Both the position numbers and the translations under genes were made by a program. This document shows, piece by piece, positions 12,076 through 24,365 of a DNA stretch of 64,000 nt; positions within the stretch are counted from its first letter, which is position 1, and every line of letters starts with the position of its first letter. Location: contig MNCI01034009.1 in NCBI GenBank assembly GCA_015680685.1, positions 1,116,432 to 1,180,431 of the forward strand, read 5' to 3'. This DNA is from Gnetum montanum (lineage: Eukaryota; Streptophyta; Gnetopsida; Gnetales; Gnetaceae). The notes under the pieces are model-generated. The model had not been told where the DNA came from, did not search any database, and saw only the letters and a list, made by a program, of their open reading frames with translations.

Positions 12076-13058
12076 CAATCTCTTTAGCTTTCTTTGGTGT
12101 CATTTGCAATCACATTAATGATTAATTTTTATTTGTTGAATGTCTTTATAAAATTTTTAATTCTTAGTTATTCTTAGTATCAACCTAAGTTCAGGTAATT
12201 GGATTTTTTATCATGAAATCTTAACAAAATATGAGGAGAAATAATTGAATACTGATGTACAATAAAAGTAAATAATGTGTGATAGTCTAGACTTGTATAA
12301 GTGAATGCTACCTAGTAAAATTGAACCTTGGACCTAGGGTTACTAGGCCAAGACCTAAAGTTGGTTCATGAGCTAGACCTCTATAGGATTATACAAGTGG
12401 ATCCTTCCCATAGTAGCCTCTTGCCTAAAATGCCCTTGTATAACCATATATCAAGGTATTCATGGACACCTAGGAAATTAAATGTTGATTCAGTCTATGT
12501 TCCAATAACAACAAAACTATTATCAGTATCGTCTACTATACTTAATAAAATCATAAGTTACATAATTGAGCATAGTAATGAGGTAGAATAAAATGAGAAA
12601 GGATTGTAGATATTGAGATGCGAGGTTCCTTACCATGTTTATAAGAAGTTATTTGTGTCAAATATGATTAAAATGACCATCATATCTATTTAGCCATATT
12701 CCAAACCAAGTCCATACCACTCCTAGTGACATTGTATTATATCATCCTAACCCCAACATCATGAAACCAACTACAACCATATGAAAATACCATTAGTTAA
12801 CAAGGAAAAATTAGGAAACATGTATTACATGCATGGCACAATTAGTTAATAATGGATGTGTGAGTTATGGATCTTGTCCATTGGTTAGACGGATGCCTTC
12901 AGGCATGGGTAGCATGTCTTTCTAGCTTCATAGTCAATGCTAATCCCACCAACAATGAACCTTGAGACATGGACAACATGCCTTTCTAGTCACATGATGA
13001 ACTAGTCCAAGAGGCCATGAGATTCTTAGAAGTAGCCTACCTTTAGGTATGGATCATT
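12076..13058 (-). mobile_element. Element N: fragment of an older gypsy element
   Basis: On the minus strand it shows, in order, copies of a short GGCATGGGTAGCATGTCTTTC-type repeat (about 12899-13045), a block matching M 33230-33360 (GGGATTGTAGAGATTGGGAT-like), the three-way-junction motif (12445-12386), and an ORF3 start at 12103 (ATGACACCAAAG) after TGATTGCAA. It is interrupted by A and joined on the right to the truncated LTR of element O. Confidence 0.6.
12386..12445 (-). other. Conserved three-way-junction motif, copy in N
   Basis: Outer stem arms (plus-strand notation) are GGATTATACAAG (12386-12397) and CTTGTATAACC (12435-12445), with ATACAAG/CTTGTAT in place of ATGCAAG/CTTGCAT (A, M) or ACACAAG/CTTGTGT (C, D). 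Inner hairpin 2 is kept with one wobble pair; hairpin 1 has one mismatch. Confidence 0.55.
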
Positions 13059-15263
13059 TGTTATGCTTGTTCTTTAAGAGTGATGTTATATTTTGATGTT
13101 TAATGTTATACTATACCTTGCTATGGTATGTTAATATCCTTTTTTTTATGCTATTGAGATTTGAACTTGAGACCTCTTAATGGTTATGCATCTTAAGGTT
13201 TGGAATATTTAGCTTGTGCTTATATGTGATACTTTGGTACTTTTTATATCCTTTTATCTTTTATTTTTATTTGGGTTATTTTGTAATTATCTTTGCTAAC
13301 TCTTGTTGCTCCTAAGTGTGGAGAAGTTGGAAGGATGGTGGTGGATCAGTGCTAGTATTTTATTTATGCTTAAAATTATATTTTTCATATTTTATTTTAT
13401 TCTAAGATTTTGGAATAAAGTAAGAATACAATTATGAGACATGTTAATGGATATATGGAGTTTATTCCATTTATTCTTTTATTTTATCTTGAAACCCATT
13501 CTTAGACATGTGACTCATTATAGTACTCTCTTGGTGACTTGAACCAATTGGTTGACCATTGAACCCTTTTTGTAGATACATGTTACCTTCTTTTAGAAAA
13601 TAAATTATTAATTCTTTATTCTTGGAATTTCCAAATCCTAGCTTTTGTGCTTATAAATACTTGGCAATGTTGGCTCTCTTGGCATCAATTATGCATTGCT
13701 CTCTCTCTTTCATTCTCTTGCTAGTGGCTATACTTGACGAATGTCTTGACAATTTCTAATTCTAAAACTATTTTTGCTTGGTAAAGCTTTGGGGACTAAT
13801 CTCTCAAGGTAGAAGAAATAATTTTTATTCCATCAATTTTGATAACCAACTTACCTTTTTGTACTTGGTTTCTTTTATGATGGTTTGCATTGCTAATTTG
13901 ATAGTATTGCAAGTGTTGTTAATCTAACTTTGGTTTTTTATGATCATTCAGTAATTCATGATTTTTATGACTTTTTACTTTGCATTTTGACTCAATCTTT
14001 CTGTTGCGTCATCTTCTCTCAATAGTGGTGCTAGCAATAACATTCTCATACACTACAACCTATGTTTCAACTTGGCTAGGAATCATAATCAAAGTCATGA
14101 TGAATCTTGAGCATTGTTCAATGTATTGCATTTATCTCAATGTTAGGCAAAATCAACACATTCAAATGACATAAATTGTAGAACATTTCATACATGTATG
14201 GATGCATTCAACATGTTGGAACACTTGATTAGTCATGTAAGAGAAAATAAATTGGTACAATTTTAAGAGGTCACTCATATATGACTTGTTGTCAATGGGT
14301 AGGCATTTGGGGGGTTGCATACTTACCAAATCAACCTAGATATTAAAGTTAAATTAGTATCATGCCTTATGTAGGACATTTTGCCATTGATCAAGATTTT
14401 GTAAGGTATGAAGTGATCATGTTAGCTTGAGGGAATGACATTTTAGATGGTGCAAGTAGCTAGGATGTTAGGATAGCTATAGGATTAATGCTAGTCATAA
14501 CACAACCCAATAGTTGGACTAAACATACATGAGCATTTATAATTCAACAATTGTTCTTTTCTTACATAAGGGCTAGTTTTAGTTATTATTCACCTTGTAG
14601 TTATTCTAATGTCCAATGTTGAGAGCCTCACGAGAATACCACTATTATGACTAAACTAAACATTTATGAGTGAATTATATATTTTATGGTTAACTATAAG
14701 TTAACATTTATTAGGATACATATTCAAGTGTGGTTAACTATATGTTAACGTTTATGTGAATAAAATATTTGTAGTAGCACTAACTAAGTATTTTGGTAGC
14801 ATGGACCCCACTTTTCCAATCATGTTCTTAAGAGCTTTTAAGTGGATTTCCTTTATTGTGAAGGTATTCTAACCCTTTCTACCTATGTTCCATGCAGATT
14901 TTGCTAGAAGCTTTGGAGGTGATCAAGGTGGAGCTGGAAGAAGGCTTAATAGTGGATGAGAGATTATCTCCTTATGCCTTTCTTGGTATGTTGCTTGCCA
15001 TTATATGGATTTGTAAATTAGACTATGAATATGGATTTTATTTTAAACTTTGATTTATGTTGTAATAAGGCCTAAGTGGCATACATGTGTTACTATGGAT
15101 TTTCACATGATTTCTAAGTTGTTAAGCTTCTAAGTATTTTCATGCTTTTATGGTTTTATAAAAGGTTATGTTTCTTAAGGATTCATTGAGTATTTGAGAT
15201 TTAGTTACCATGTCCTTTAAGTGATTTTTATAATTTATTTATGGTAATTTTGAAGGTGTGATA
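13059..15263 (+). repeat. 5' LTR of older element O (start missing)
   Basis: 13059-14935 is a long direct repeat of 29234-31040 (for example GAGACCTCTTAATGGTTATG and TATAAATACTTGGCAA in both). It continues to 15263 before a primer-site-like sequence. A TATAAATA box near 13652 and a pyrimidine-rich CTCTCTCTC start region near 13700 fit an LTR promoter. About 50 bp of its start is replaced by N sequence. No ORF in it is believable. Confidence 0.65.
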
Positions 15264-15264
15264 A

Positions 15265-15282
15265 TTTGATATTAGAGCAAGG
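15265..15282 (+). other. Primer-binding site of element O, initiator-Met type
   Basis: TTGATATTAGAGC at 15266-15278 matches the common TTGGTATCAGAGC site except for two changes, G to A and C to T, as expected of methylated-cytosine decay. This marks the 5' LTR end at about 15263 and sets O apart from the tRNA-Asp elements. Confidence 0.6.
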
Positions 15283-15411
15283 ATTTAGATCACTTGTTAG
15301 AGTTTTATGTAAGTTTTTATAGGTGGCATTCAAGGAAGATAATGAGAAAAGGAAGCTTTTAGAGAAAGTATTAGGATTATGAGGTATAGTAGTATTTTCT
15401 AGTAATGCTCC
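15283..15411 (+). other. Left internal remnant of element O
   Basis: About 130 bp between the primer site and the insertion point of B. Its continuation is 28594-29184. There is no coding signal. Confidence 0.5.
15407..15411. repeat. Target-site duplication of element B, left copy (GCTCC)
   Basis: GCTCC is repeated at 28589-28593. The match fixes the B ends even though the first LTR bases are mutated (AGATGA on the left, TCATGA on the right, ancestral TGATGA). Confidence 0.85.
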
Positions 15412-16309
15412 AGATGAAATGTCATTAAGTTGATGTGTCAACTAGGCCACATATATGCAGCTGCGTCGATGCAGGCCTGTTGACGTAGCATTCCTGCGTT
15501 GACGTGGCCCCGTTTACGCAGTTGCCTATCTCGGCCTATAAATAAGAGGGCCTTCCACCTCATTTAGGCACCTTTCAGTGAGTTGTAGCGAAGCTCTTGC
15601 AATTTGTTCCCACAGGAGATAGAATATTTTCCAAGTGCCCACAACAAGTGTAAGAAAAGTGATCGGCTCTTTATCCCAGCATTGATGTATCTGAGCCCAT
15701 TGACGTGACGGCAATAAAGACGGACTATTCAAGCATTCCTTGCAGCATTTGGACTTAGCTATTTTATGCATTCAATAGTTTAATATGTTTATGCTTTATT
15801 AGTTACTTGTTAGTTACTTAAGTTTTTGTTATTCTGATTTCAATCGCTATTGTTCATTTGTAGTTCGTAAAGGCCATAAGTATGACCATCTCAAACTTAA
15901 CTCAAACACTTGGTAAACCTAGTGACGCTTAACGTCTGGTAACCCAAAAGTGTTAGGAGATGCTTAGAACGTGCTTGGAAGATGGGACCGGATACTTATG
16001 TTAGGAGTAGTTAGGATTTAGATTAAGATAATCTTAGATTAATTAATATTCTAGCCTTACTTTCCAAGATAATTAGCTGCCAAAAAGATAATTAAAAAGC
16101 TATAAAAATCATTAGTCTTAGTCTCACTTAACCATCGTAAATAGAACCTCACAAGTGAGATTAGGATGACAATGACCATTCTAACCCAAGGTTTCACTTG
16201 TTAGAGTCTGGTGTATGTTAAGTGCTTACAGTCTGCAGATTTCAACTGAGTCGCACGTGAACGCTCATGATTCGTATGGTTGGGCGTAGGGGTACCTAGC
16301 CGCTCATCA
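15412..16309 (+). repeat. 5' LTR of element B
   Basis: 898 bp, matching 27691-28588. TATAAATA lies at 15537-15544 and AATAAA at 15713-15718. The R-U5 hairpin AACACTT (15905-15911) / AAGTGTT (15948-15954) encloses GGTAAACC and GGTAACCC. The last 50 bp (ATTCGTATGGTTGGGCGTAG ... CTCATCA) are shared with all other gypsy LTRs here. Confidence 0.92.
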
Positions 16310-16310
16310 T

Positions 16311-16328
16311 TGGCATCGTTGCTGGGGA
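16311..16328 (+). other. Primer-binding site of element B, tRNA-Asp type
   Basis: TGGCATCGTTGCTGGGGA lies one base after the LTR. It differs at three positions from the complement of a plant tRNA-Asp 3' end. Athila-group elements are known to use tRNA-Asp. Confidence 0.8.
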
Positions 16329-16454
16329 CTGTTAGTCTTACATGTGTCATCTAACCTTAGTGAAATTATCATTCAAGTCGTTGGGATGAACCCAGGATAG
16401 AAACATTTATGCACGCTAGGCAAATTTAAGTAAATAGTAAGGTACACTGATTAC

Positions 16455-18720
16455 ATGGACCATCTAACGTCCAACATGTCTTCTCACAAGAGAGAGGTAT
16501 TCGAACCACTGGTGCCACAAGAATGTCAGGTGGTGTACAAATATCCCGATGAATATGTCTGTGATTTCACATTCATCCTACATCAAGATGAGCATCTGCG
16601 ATGGTGGGACATGAAGGGTAGCATCGTGCTACCACCTGACCGATCAGCTCCTATGATGCTATATCACAATCTGGGTAGATTAGGCATCCAGGACCAGGTG
16701 GCAGAGTATGTCATGGAGGACCATGACTATCGAGACTATCATCCCACAGAGGCTCAATGGGCAAGAGACCAGTAGCAAGCGGACAGATATGAATAGTAGA
16801 AGGGGAAACAATTCAGTAACCCCTTATTCTTGCAAGGGCTACAAGATGATGGGGATCCCATCTTTCATGATACCCATTCAACCAAACTTTTCCTGGGGTA
16901 GCAAATCCTCCAGTCAATCATTCAAAACAAACCTCTAAGTGACCATGATCCTCAAGGGGATGGAGGGTCACGTAGCAAGGCTGGGCAGGATGATTAAGGC
17001 TGCCATCAGGGTAGAGGGGGAGATTGACACCGAAGTAGTGGCGATGCCTCTCCTTCTTCTCCATCCTCTCACTCTCCTACACCTTTATCTAGCTTAGGCT
17101 CTGAGCGTAACAGGGGAAGGTGGGAGTGAAAGAACGGTAGTAAAAAGGTTCGGAAGGGGCAATGTGAGGAAGCGTGCGACCAATCGTGCGATGATCGCTG
17201 GCATGAAAGGAGGGGTAGCTAGAATCATCACAAACATCATGGTCCCCAATAAGACTATGATTCAAATGAACCATTGTTGGCTACTTAGAGCATGCTCCAG
17301 ATTGCTGAGGTAGTTCAAATTCCTAGTAGACACATGAAGGATAGCTGGATCAAGCACGTTGATATGAACAACATCTCCAAATTTGAAGGGGGATACAACT
17401 GTGATCCGCAGACCCACCTACAGGCATTCTATGATGCCTGCATCCTGCAAAACATTGACAATGATTGGCAATGGCTGAAGCTATTCCCTCGCACACTCAT
17501 CAAAGAAGCTGAAAGTTGGTACCGGTCCTTGGAAACAGAATCAATTAGACGATGGAATACGATGCTTGAAATCTTCAATGACAAGTATCAAATGTACTCT
17601 AGAGTGGCGAATCTAAGATGGCAAATCCAAGGTTAGAAACAAGGGAATCATGAACCCTTAGATGTTGCCATGAGTAGGTACTACTCATTGTTGCCTCAGT
17701 GCCCTGGTCATGGTTACTCTTAGTGGGCACAGCTTCGCCACATCATTGATGGGCTCCGTTTTGAAACATGCAAGACCCTTGGCATGTATGCCATCAATTG
17801 CAATGCCTCATTGAACAGGTGGCCAAGGAGGAAGGAGAAATTAGGAAAAAGAAGAGTGTAAAAGAATTCAACTAAGACCCTTCCCTCAGAAAAAGGGAGG
17901 TCTGATTTTTTGATGAGAGGATGAATCACCACTGGAAGCAATGATGAATCGAAAGACTTTGCCATTACAAAAGTTTGCATCTAAAATATCAACAAAGGTG
18001 GATAAGATGTGGGACTCTTTGGACAAGAAATTCCAAAGTGTACTAAAACTTGCAGAAGAGTCCAGAGAATAAGGTAACAACCGTGATCAGCACAGGAAGA
18101 AGGGAGCTAAACGTGCCCAACATAAGGGTAAGGGCAAAGTTTTTGTAGCAGAGAAAGTTGCAGACTCTAACACCGATGAGGATGATGAATGTGGCATATG
18201 CCAATGTGAACATCCTAAGGGATGTTGTCCTGTGGTGTCACATCTTCAAGAGTTTGGGGTGTACACCTTGAACCCTCGTTTGGCACAACAGCAAACACCC
18301 CGAAGGTTGCCTTATCCACAAGGCAATTCCAAGCGATTCCACCAGTAGCAGTAAGGATATTATCCAAGTGGAATGCCCCCGTAATCATATGAATACTTCC
18401 AATAGTGGCAGCAACCACAAGCATGGGGGATGCCACCTCCAAGGCAGAAGTACCCTTACAAACAGCCAAATCCTTATGGGTACTATGTTCAGCAACCGAT
18501 CTCTCCAAGAGACTCTTCCAGTCATGCTGCCTTTCTAAGTTATTACCACCTCCCTGAATATTTTTGACATCCATCTCCATCACCCAGGGGGCAAACCCAC
18601 ATCTCTTCTATCCTCCATCACCTTCTCCTACCACTCCTCCACAACATCCCACTTAGTTGCCACCTGCTCCATCAATGTAGGGAGAAATATCGCTACAACC
18701 ATAGCAACGAAATGCTACGA
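16455..18720 (+). pseudogene. gag of element B (broken)
   Basis: Possible starts are ATG 16455 and ATG 16476. The second (MSSHKR) matches A and M, so I favour it. The N-terminal block reads YPDEYVCDF, FILHQDEH and RWWDMKGS. A stop interrupts it at 16773 and the N-terminal frame resumes at 17292. The gag core (17340-17640) reads HVDMNNISKFEGGYN, LQAFYDA, KLFPRTLIKEAESWYRSLE and IFNDKYQMYSRV. A CX2CX3HX4C knuckle (C-GI-C-QCE-H-PKGC-C) lies at 18190-18231 in another frame, so a frameshift lies between. A proline- and glutamine-rich tail leads to protease. Confidence 0.82.
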
Positions 18721-19800
18721 GGGTTGTTAACTTACAACCGGCACCTCGGTTGAGTGGACCGAAATCCAAGCCACGAAAAGGTACTTTCTTCCAACCCAGT
18801 AATCTAAACACACCCTTACCTATGCCTATGGACAGTGCCTCCGAACCTACCAACGCCTCCACCATCATACCGCTCGAGCAGCCCTCTGACCAACCGCACT
18901 CCAATGTCTAGACGGTCATGCTCACACATGTCGTAACTGAATGGATCAAAGCAGGTCATCTTCCTTGAAAATTGACTGATCTGGGAAGCCCCCTCATCTA
19001 TCTTTGGGTGGCAAGGAACGATCCATGCAAAGCTCTTCTAGACTCGAGGTTAGGGGTCAATTTGATCTCTCACAATATGTACAAGAACTGGAACTTGCCC
19101 CCGCTAAAGAAGAGCAACATCTGACTTGAGTTAACAAACCAGTCCATCACCATTCCCTTGGGTTTGGTGGAGGACATCGTAACCACTGTTTGTGGGTGGT
19201 CCTATCCTACTAATTTCCTGGTCATCCGTGTAGAGAACTGCAAGGGGAACTTTCCAATCATCATGGGAAGAGCTTGGCTAAGCACGATGGACATACGACT
19301 AGGACTCTGAGATCTATCCCTAGAAATTCAAAGGAAAATCTTTTCAGGAATATCGAGAAGAAGCATGTTCCATGCATTGCGTACAGTGACTCAGGGTGCA
19401 ACTATGTGCAACAGTTATGGTCCGCTAAGCGAAAATCCATTCAAGCATGTAGTCGGTGTACTGAGAAATCACCTATTCAATTGTGCCTATATGTAGCAGC
19501 CACTAACTAAGAGGGAACCTAGTGGTTGACATCTAACCCTACTTGCAGCGCACTGTGCATGGAACCTTTTGAGGGGCTAGTGCAAGCCTATGTTGAAAGC
19601 ATGGATGAGATGGAAGAGGTTCATCAACAAGTCTCCACGGTTGATGACCAAGATGACTTGGGGGGAGCTACAAATCCCTGAGAGCTTCAAACAAGAGCCC
19701 CTGGAGCTAAAGTCCTTATCAGCTCACTTGGAATATGTGTTTTTGCAAAATGAAAAGCTGGTAATTATCAATGCCACCCTTGCTCCTGAATAAAAAAAGA
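18721..19800 (+). pseudogene. Protease and pre-RT linker of B (broken)
   Basis: The retroviral-type aspartic protease signature sits at 19020-19070: PCKALLDS then VNLISHN, with the usual DSG altered to DSR. IPLGLVEDIV and GWSYPTNFLVI follow near 19160-19230 and IIMGRAWLS near 19260. The linker (19360-19790) matches A 6071-6343. A run of six G at about 19665 coincides with a frame change, so a one-base slip is likely. Confidence 0.75.
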
Positions 19801-21175
19801 GATTGTTGGCGATAGTAAACAAATGGGTTGCTACGTTCACATGGTCATATCCTAAGTTGACAGGAGTTGATCCCAGGGTTTGCCAGCATTGGATCTATCT
19901 TGACCCTTCCATGAAGCCATGACGACAGCCATAAAGATGGTTGAATCCCAAACTGAAGCAGATTGTAAAATATGAAATCAAACAATTGCTCAAGGTGAAA
20001 TTCATCTATTCTATCGTCGATAGTGAATGGGTTAGCCCACTCATTATTGTGCCCAAGAAAGATGACAAGTGGAGGGTCTGTATTGATTTCTGGTTGCTCA
20101 ATATGACGACCTTCAAGGACCACTTCCCACTCCCATTTGTGGACCAAGTGTTGGATACCATCGCAGGGCACCGTTACTACAACTTTTTGGATGGTTATAG
20201 TGGTTATAACCAAATCCAAATAGCACTAGAGGACTAGGCCAAAACAACGTTCACAAGTCCATGGGGGACTTTTGCATATCAGAAGATGCCCTTTGGCCTG
20301 TGCAATGCACCTGCTACGTTACAATGCCTTGTCCTAAGCATCTTCCAGCAACAAATCGGCAATGGTGTAGAAGTCTTCATGGATGACTTCTCCACCTATG
20401 GGGCCACGTTTGAGCAAGCCTTGGATCGTCTGGAGCAGGTTCTAAAAAGATGTGTCGACACCAATCTACATCTCAATTGGTAGAAGAGCCATTTGATGGT
20501 CCAAGAGGGCATTGTGTTGGGGCATCGCATCTCACAAATAGGGATCAGCATAGATCCTGAGAAGATCAGGTTCATCCAAGGAATCACCCGCCAGCCAAGT
20601 ACCATCAAAGATGTTTGGTTATTCCTTGGACACACTGGTTACTACCAGCATTTCATTGAGCACTTCTCAAAGATTTCCAAGCCATTGGTAGAACTTACAA
20701 AGAAGGACACTCCATTCATGTAGACCAAGGAATGTGAGTCGGCATTCCAAGCGCTGAAATAGAAACTCGTAGAAGCTCCAGTTCTATGGGCACCTAATTG
20801 GTCCAGACCCTTTCACGTTATGACTGATGCCTCTAACTACACCTTGGGAGCCATGCTTACACAGTGTGATGATCAGAAACATCCATATTATATCCATTGT
20901 GCAATCCGTAGCATTGTGGGTGCTCAGCTGAACTACACCACCACCGAGAAGGAGTTGATGGTGGTGGTGTTCGCCTTGGATAAATTTCGACATTATGTGC
21001 TCGAATACGAGGTGTTTGTGCAGAAGGACCACAGTGCTATCCGGCACCTAATGAACAAACCAACGGTGAGCAAAGCATAATCCGATGGCTGGTGATTCTT
21101 CGGGAGTTTGATCTTACCATGGTAGATCGGAAGGGGACCGAGAATGTGGTTGCTGAACACTTGTCTCAGTTGCAA
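19801..21175 (+). pseudogene. Reverse transcriptase and RNase H of B
   Basis: One frame runs from before 19941 to about 21075 with only a few stops. Motifs in order: SEWVSPLIIVPKKDDKWRV, DHFPLPFVDQVLD, FLDGYSGYNQ, FTSPWGTFAYQKMPFGLCNA, FMDD at 20376-20387 (active site intact), LGHRISQIGI, FLGHTGYY and the tether PLVELTKKD. RNase H starts with MTDAS at 20819 (catalytic Asp), then AQLNYTTTEKELM. A one-base frameshift near 21077 breaks the frame before the integrase. In-frame stops are TAG in place of Gln or Trp codons. Confidence 0.92.
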
Positions 21176-22624
21176 TGGGATGACACAAAAGAGGAGGAGC
21201 CCTTATCTGACTAGTTTCTAGATGAACTCCTCTTCACAGACGTAGTTGATCCTCAAGTACCCAAGGAATTCCCTTGGTTTAGCCGCATCCTCACCTACCT
21301 CACAACCCAGGAGCTGCCAAAGGAGTGGAACCATTAGCAGAGACAATAGCTTGTCCATAAGGCCAAGCATTTCATGGAAATCAATGGCCACCTTTACAAG
21401 GTGTGTGCAGATGGCCTAGTTCGATGGTGTATCCCTGATGACGATACACTACGCATCCTCCAAGATGCTCAAGAGGTCCCTTATGGGGGCCACTATGCTG
21501 GATGCCGCACGACCATTAAAATCTTGCTTGCAGGGTATTATTGGCCTAAAATATTTAGGGACACACAATGGTTCACTCGCTCTTGCGAACAATGCTAGAG
21601 GGATGGTGGGATGATGGTACAGTTGGAGGAACCTCAATAGTGGATCTACCCACTGGAACCCTTTGACATCTGGGGTATCGACTTCATGGGGCCCATCACC
21701 CACTTGTTAAACGGAAAGGCATACATCATCGTGGCTATGGACTACTGTACAAAGTGGGTAGAAGTGGCAGCCGTCATCAACTATTCTTCCAACACTGCCA
21801 CATGATTTTTCTAGCAACAAATCATTACCAGGTTTGGAGTGCCACATGCACTCATTTCTAATAATGGGACTCACTTCATGGGTGTCACTTTTTAGAAACT
21901 CATGCAATGCTTAGGGGTAATACATAAATTTATAACACCCTATCATCCCCAAGCCAACGGGCAAGCCGAAGTCACCAATAGGGAGATCACCAAGATCCTT
22001 ACCTGAACCATCAGCAAATATAGGAGGGACTGCAGTACCAAACTCAATGATGCCCTATGGGCCTATCGCTCCACTTGGAAACTTCCTGTAAGGTACTCTC
22101 CTTATGCGTTAGTGTACGAAAAGTTGCCAATGCTTCCAATCCAAGCAGAACTCCAGACATTATCCACAGCCAATGACCTAGGCCTTGACCTACCACTCGC
22201 ACAACGTGAGCGACTAATCAATTTAAGTGTGCTAGATGAGAACCAATTAGTGGCCCTGTCTTCAAATGAAATCCACAAGGCCTATAATAAGAAACGACAT
22301 GATCTTAGGATTTTGAAGGTCACATTTAGGTGTGGAGACAAGGTGTTGTATTGGAACCCCTCACACGTATCTCAACCGACCAAGTTTCAAACACTTTGGA
22401 AGGGACCTTACATTGTCTCTGAAACCTTCCCATCCAGGGCCTTGCTTATCCACAAACTTGAAGACCCCACCAGAACATAGTTAGTCAACCGCCAACAACT
22501 AAAACCTTTCCGTGAACTCCATGCAACTATTGCCATCACCTCGTCATCACCCGGTCGACCACATTTCATTTTTTGCGTCCCCTCCTTTCCACCCAGTTGT
22601 GGGGGAGACTGTCATCCCTGCTAA
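21176..22624 (+). pseudogene. Integrase of B (broken)
   Basis: The frame after the shift runs to TAA at 22622-22624. In the zinc domain, GGHYAG and SCEQC are kept but the first His of the HHCC set reads Gln (AQEVPYGGH). The catalytic core shows [21 protein letters not shown] (the usual DNG Asp changed to Asn) and PYHPQANGQAEVTNRE. The C-terminal part shows LYWNPSHVSQPTKFQTLWKGPY. Lost ligands and several TAG stops make it inactive. Confidence 0.88.
22594..22607 (+). other. Internal polypurine-like tract 1 of B, at pol end
   Basis: CAGTTGTGGGGGAG closely matches the tract before the 3' LTR (27677-27690). Confidence 0.6.
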
Positions 22625-23826
22625 TCCATTTCACTACACCCCTCACCATTTTGTAATTTTTTGTTTTACACTTTTTTTCCCATCATTCCTACGTTTGCAC
22701 ATTCTTTGAACATTTTTCCCTTTTCTTTACTTATTTTTCCTTTCTTTGTACCTGTTCCATTTTTTCATGTAATTGCTAATCCGTCGTCGTATTGTCTTCA
22801 GGTGTCTGGCACGGTCAGTTTTCGCTACAATGGGTACTGTCATAGTCTTCCTCGTTATCTGGCTCCTACCATTACATGGTTGTCCTTGGATTTTACGTTT
22901 ATTTTCAGCTCATAAACTCAGCAGTGAGTCCACGTCATCCACCCATTCAACCACTTCATGGTTTTTCTTTTGTTGGAAGCATGCAACCCCTTCACTTAAA
23001 AACATTTTAATTAATGTATGACTTGTGTAGTTCCCAACCTCTGGGATGATCCAATGGTTTGAATCAGGTGTGACTTCAAAGGGAATGCAGCATTCGTCAC
23101 TCTCTCTTATCCCCTAGGTTGTTGGTGCGCCCTTATAGATTTCCTACCACTCCTAGTTTCTCTTTCTCCATGGAAGCTTCTAGGCAGTTCGATCTTGCAT
23201 GGTGTGGTCCTCATCGCAAACACAAAAATAATAATAATAATACTCATATGAGGATTCAAAGAACACCCCTTGGTTGAATGCATGCGCACACGCATGGGTC
23301 TTTGCATGGTGTGGTTCCCTCGAATAGAAAACAAACTCATAACCTCACTATGTGGGAATTCAAAGCACACCCCTTAAACCGCCTCTAACAGGCCACAAGC
23401 ACTCATTATGGGACTTCCTTTGTCCCCTCTAACTTCGTCCCATTTCACTTCCTTCCTCTCACATTTGTTGGAGTGGTGGTTCTCTGTGGGTGCATTCTTG
23501 CTTCCTTGGGGGATGACCGAGGCTTCATTTGTTGCTGCGATGTCACTGGCTACAGATGGTTTTGGGTCTAACCTTAGGAAAGGTTCTACCAGGTCACTTA
23601 ACCACAATCGCACATGGGGTTTCATGTGGCCAACAATTGGAATTCCCATTCCCTCATCTCCCTCTATTCCCACTTCTCTCCATACTTACCTCACTACCCT
23701 TTTTCTGTTTTGTGGATTCATCGTGATTTCTGTAAGCTTCTCATGCCTTGGTGAGATCTCTTGGTTTGGAGTCTTAACTAGCTGACACCAATTCTTGGCA
23801 CCCAGGCCCATGGACCCTGGTGTTGA

Positions 23827-23886
23827 GGGTATGCGGAGGCTACAACGGCTGCTGCTTGCTATGGGGAGGACCCACCTGCATATTCC
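23827..23886 (+). other. Conserved three-way-junction motif, copy in B
   Basis: Hairpin 2 TGGG-GAGGA-CCCA is intact at 23862-23874. Outer arms GGTATGCGG and CCTGCATATT pair with one bulge. Hairpin 1 is weak here (GGCTACAACGGCT). CCCATGGACC just upstream (23807-23816) corresponds to the GTCCATGGAC hairpin of A. Confidence 0.5.
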
Positions 23887-24365
23887 TAGTCCCGCTTATT
23901 ACGTCTCCCATCCTTTTGATTTCTTGGTCGATTTTTTTTCCGTGTCCCATGATTCGATTTCTTCCTCGCGGAGTTCTTTTTGTGTCTCATTCTTTGATTT
24001 TTTGTCTCTTTTTTACACCCACTTACCTTCCTCATGTCCTCAGCCATGATTGGGCCTCTCATGCGCTTTCACCGCCCCAATTTAGCTTTTCAAATTCATC
24101 GTTTTAGGTTTTTTTTATGTTGGTTAACACTGGTCAATGGGTGTATAGCACTGCGTATATGCGACCCCGTATATGTGGCCCTGTTGATGCAACACCTAAC
24201 CCCTAGATATACACCCGTTGCGCTTTGCAATTTTCATCATTTGGAGTCGAAATTGAGGGGAGTTTTTACCATTTTTTCTGCCTAACCCTTCCCAATGCTC
24301 ATACATTCCATCGCATGTCCGCATTAACCGAACCCTGCCCTTTTACGCAATTAGAGGTATGCTCT

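Noticed and set aside
16311-16328. tRNA gene at the primer site
   Set aside because: Only the 18-base complement of a tRNA end is present, next to the LTR.
19941-20723. TAG read as an amino acid (recoding) in pol
   Set aside because: TAGs differ between A and B at most sites and accompany frameshifts, which fits decay better than recoding.
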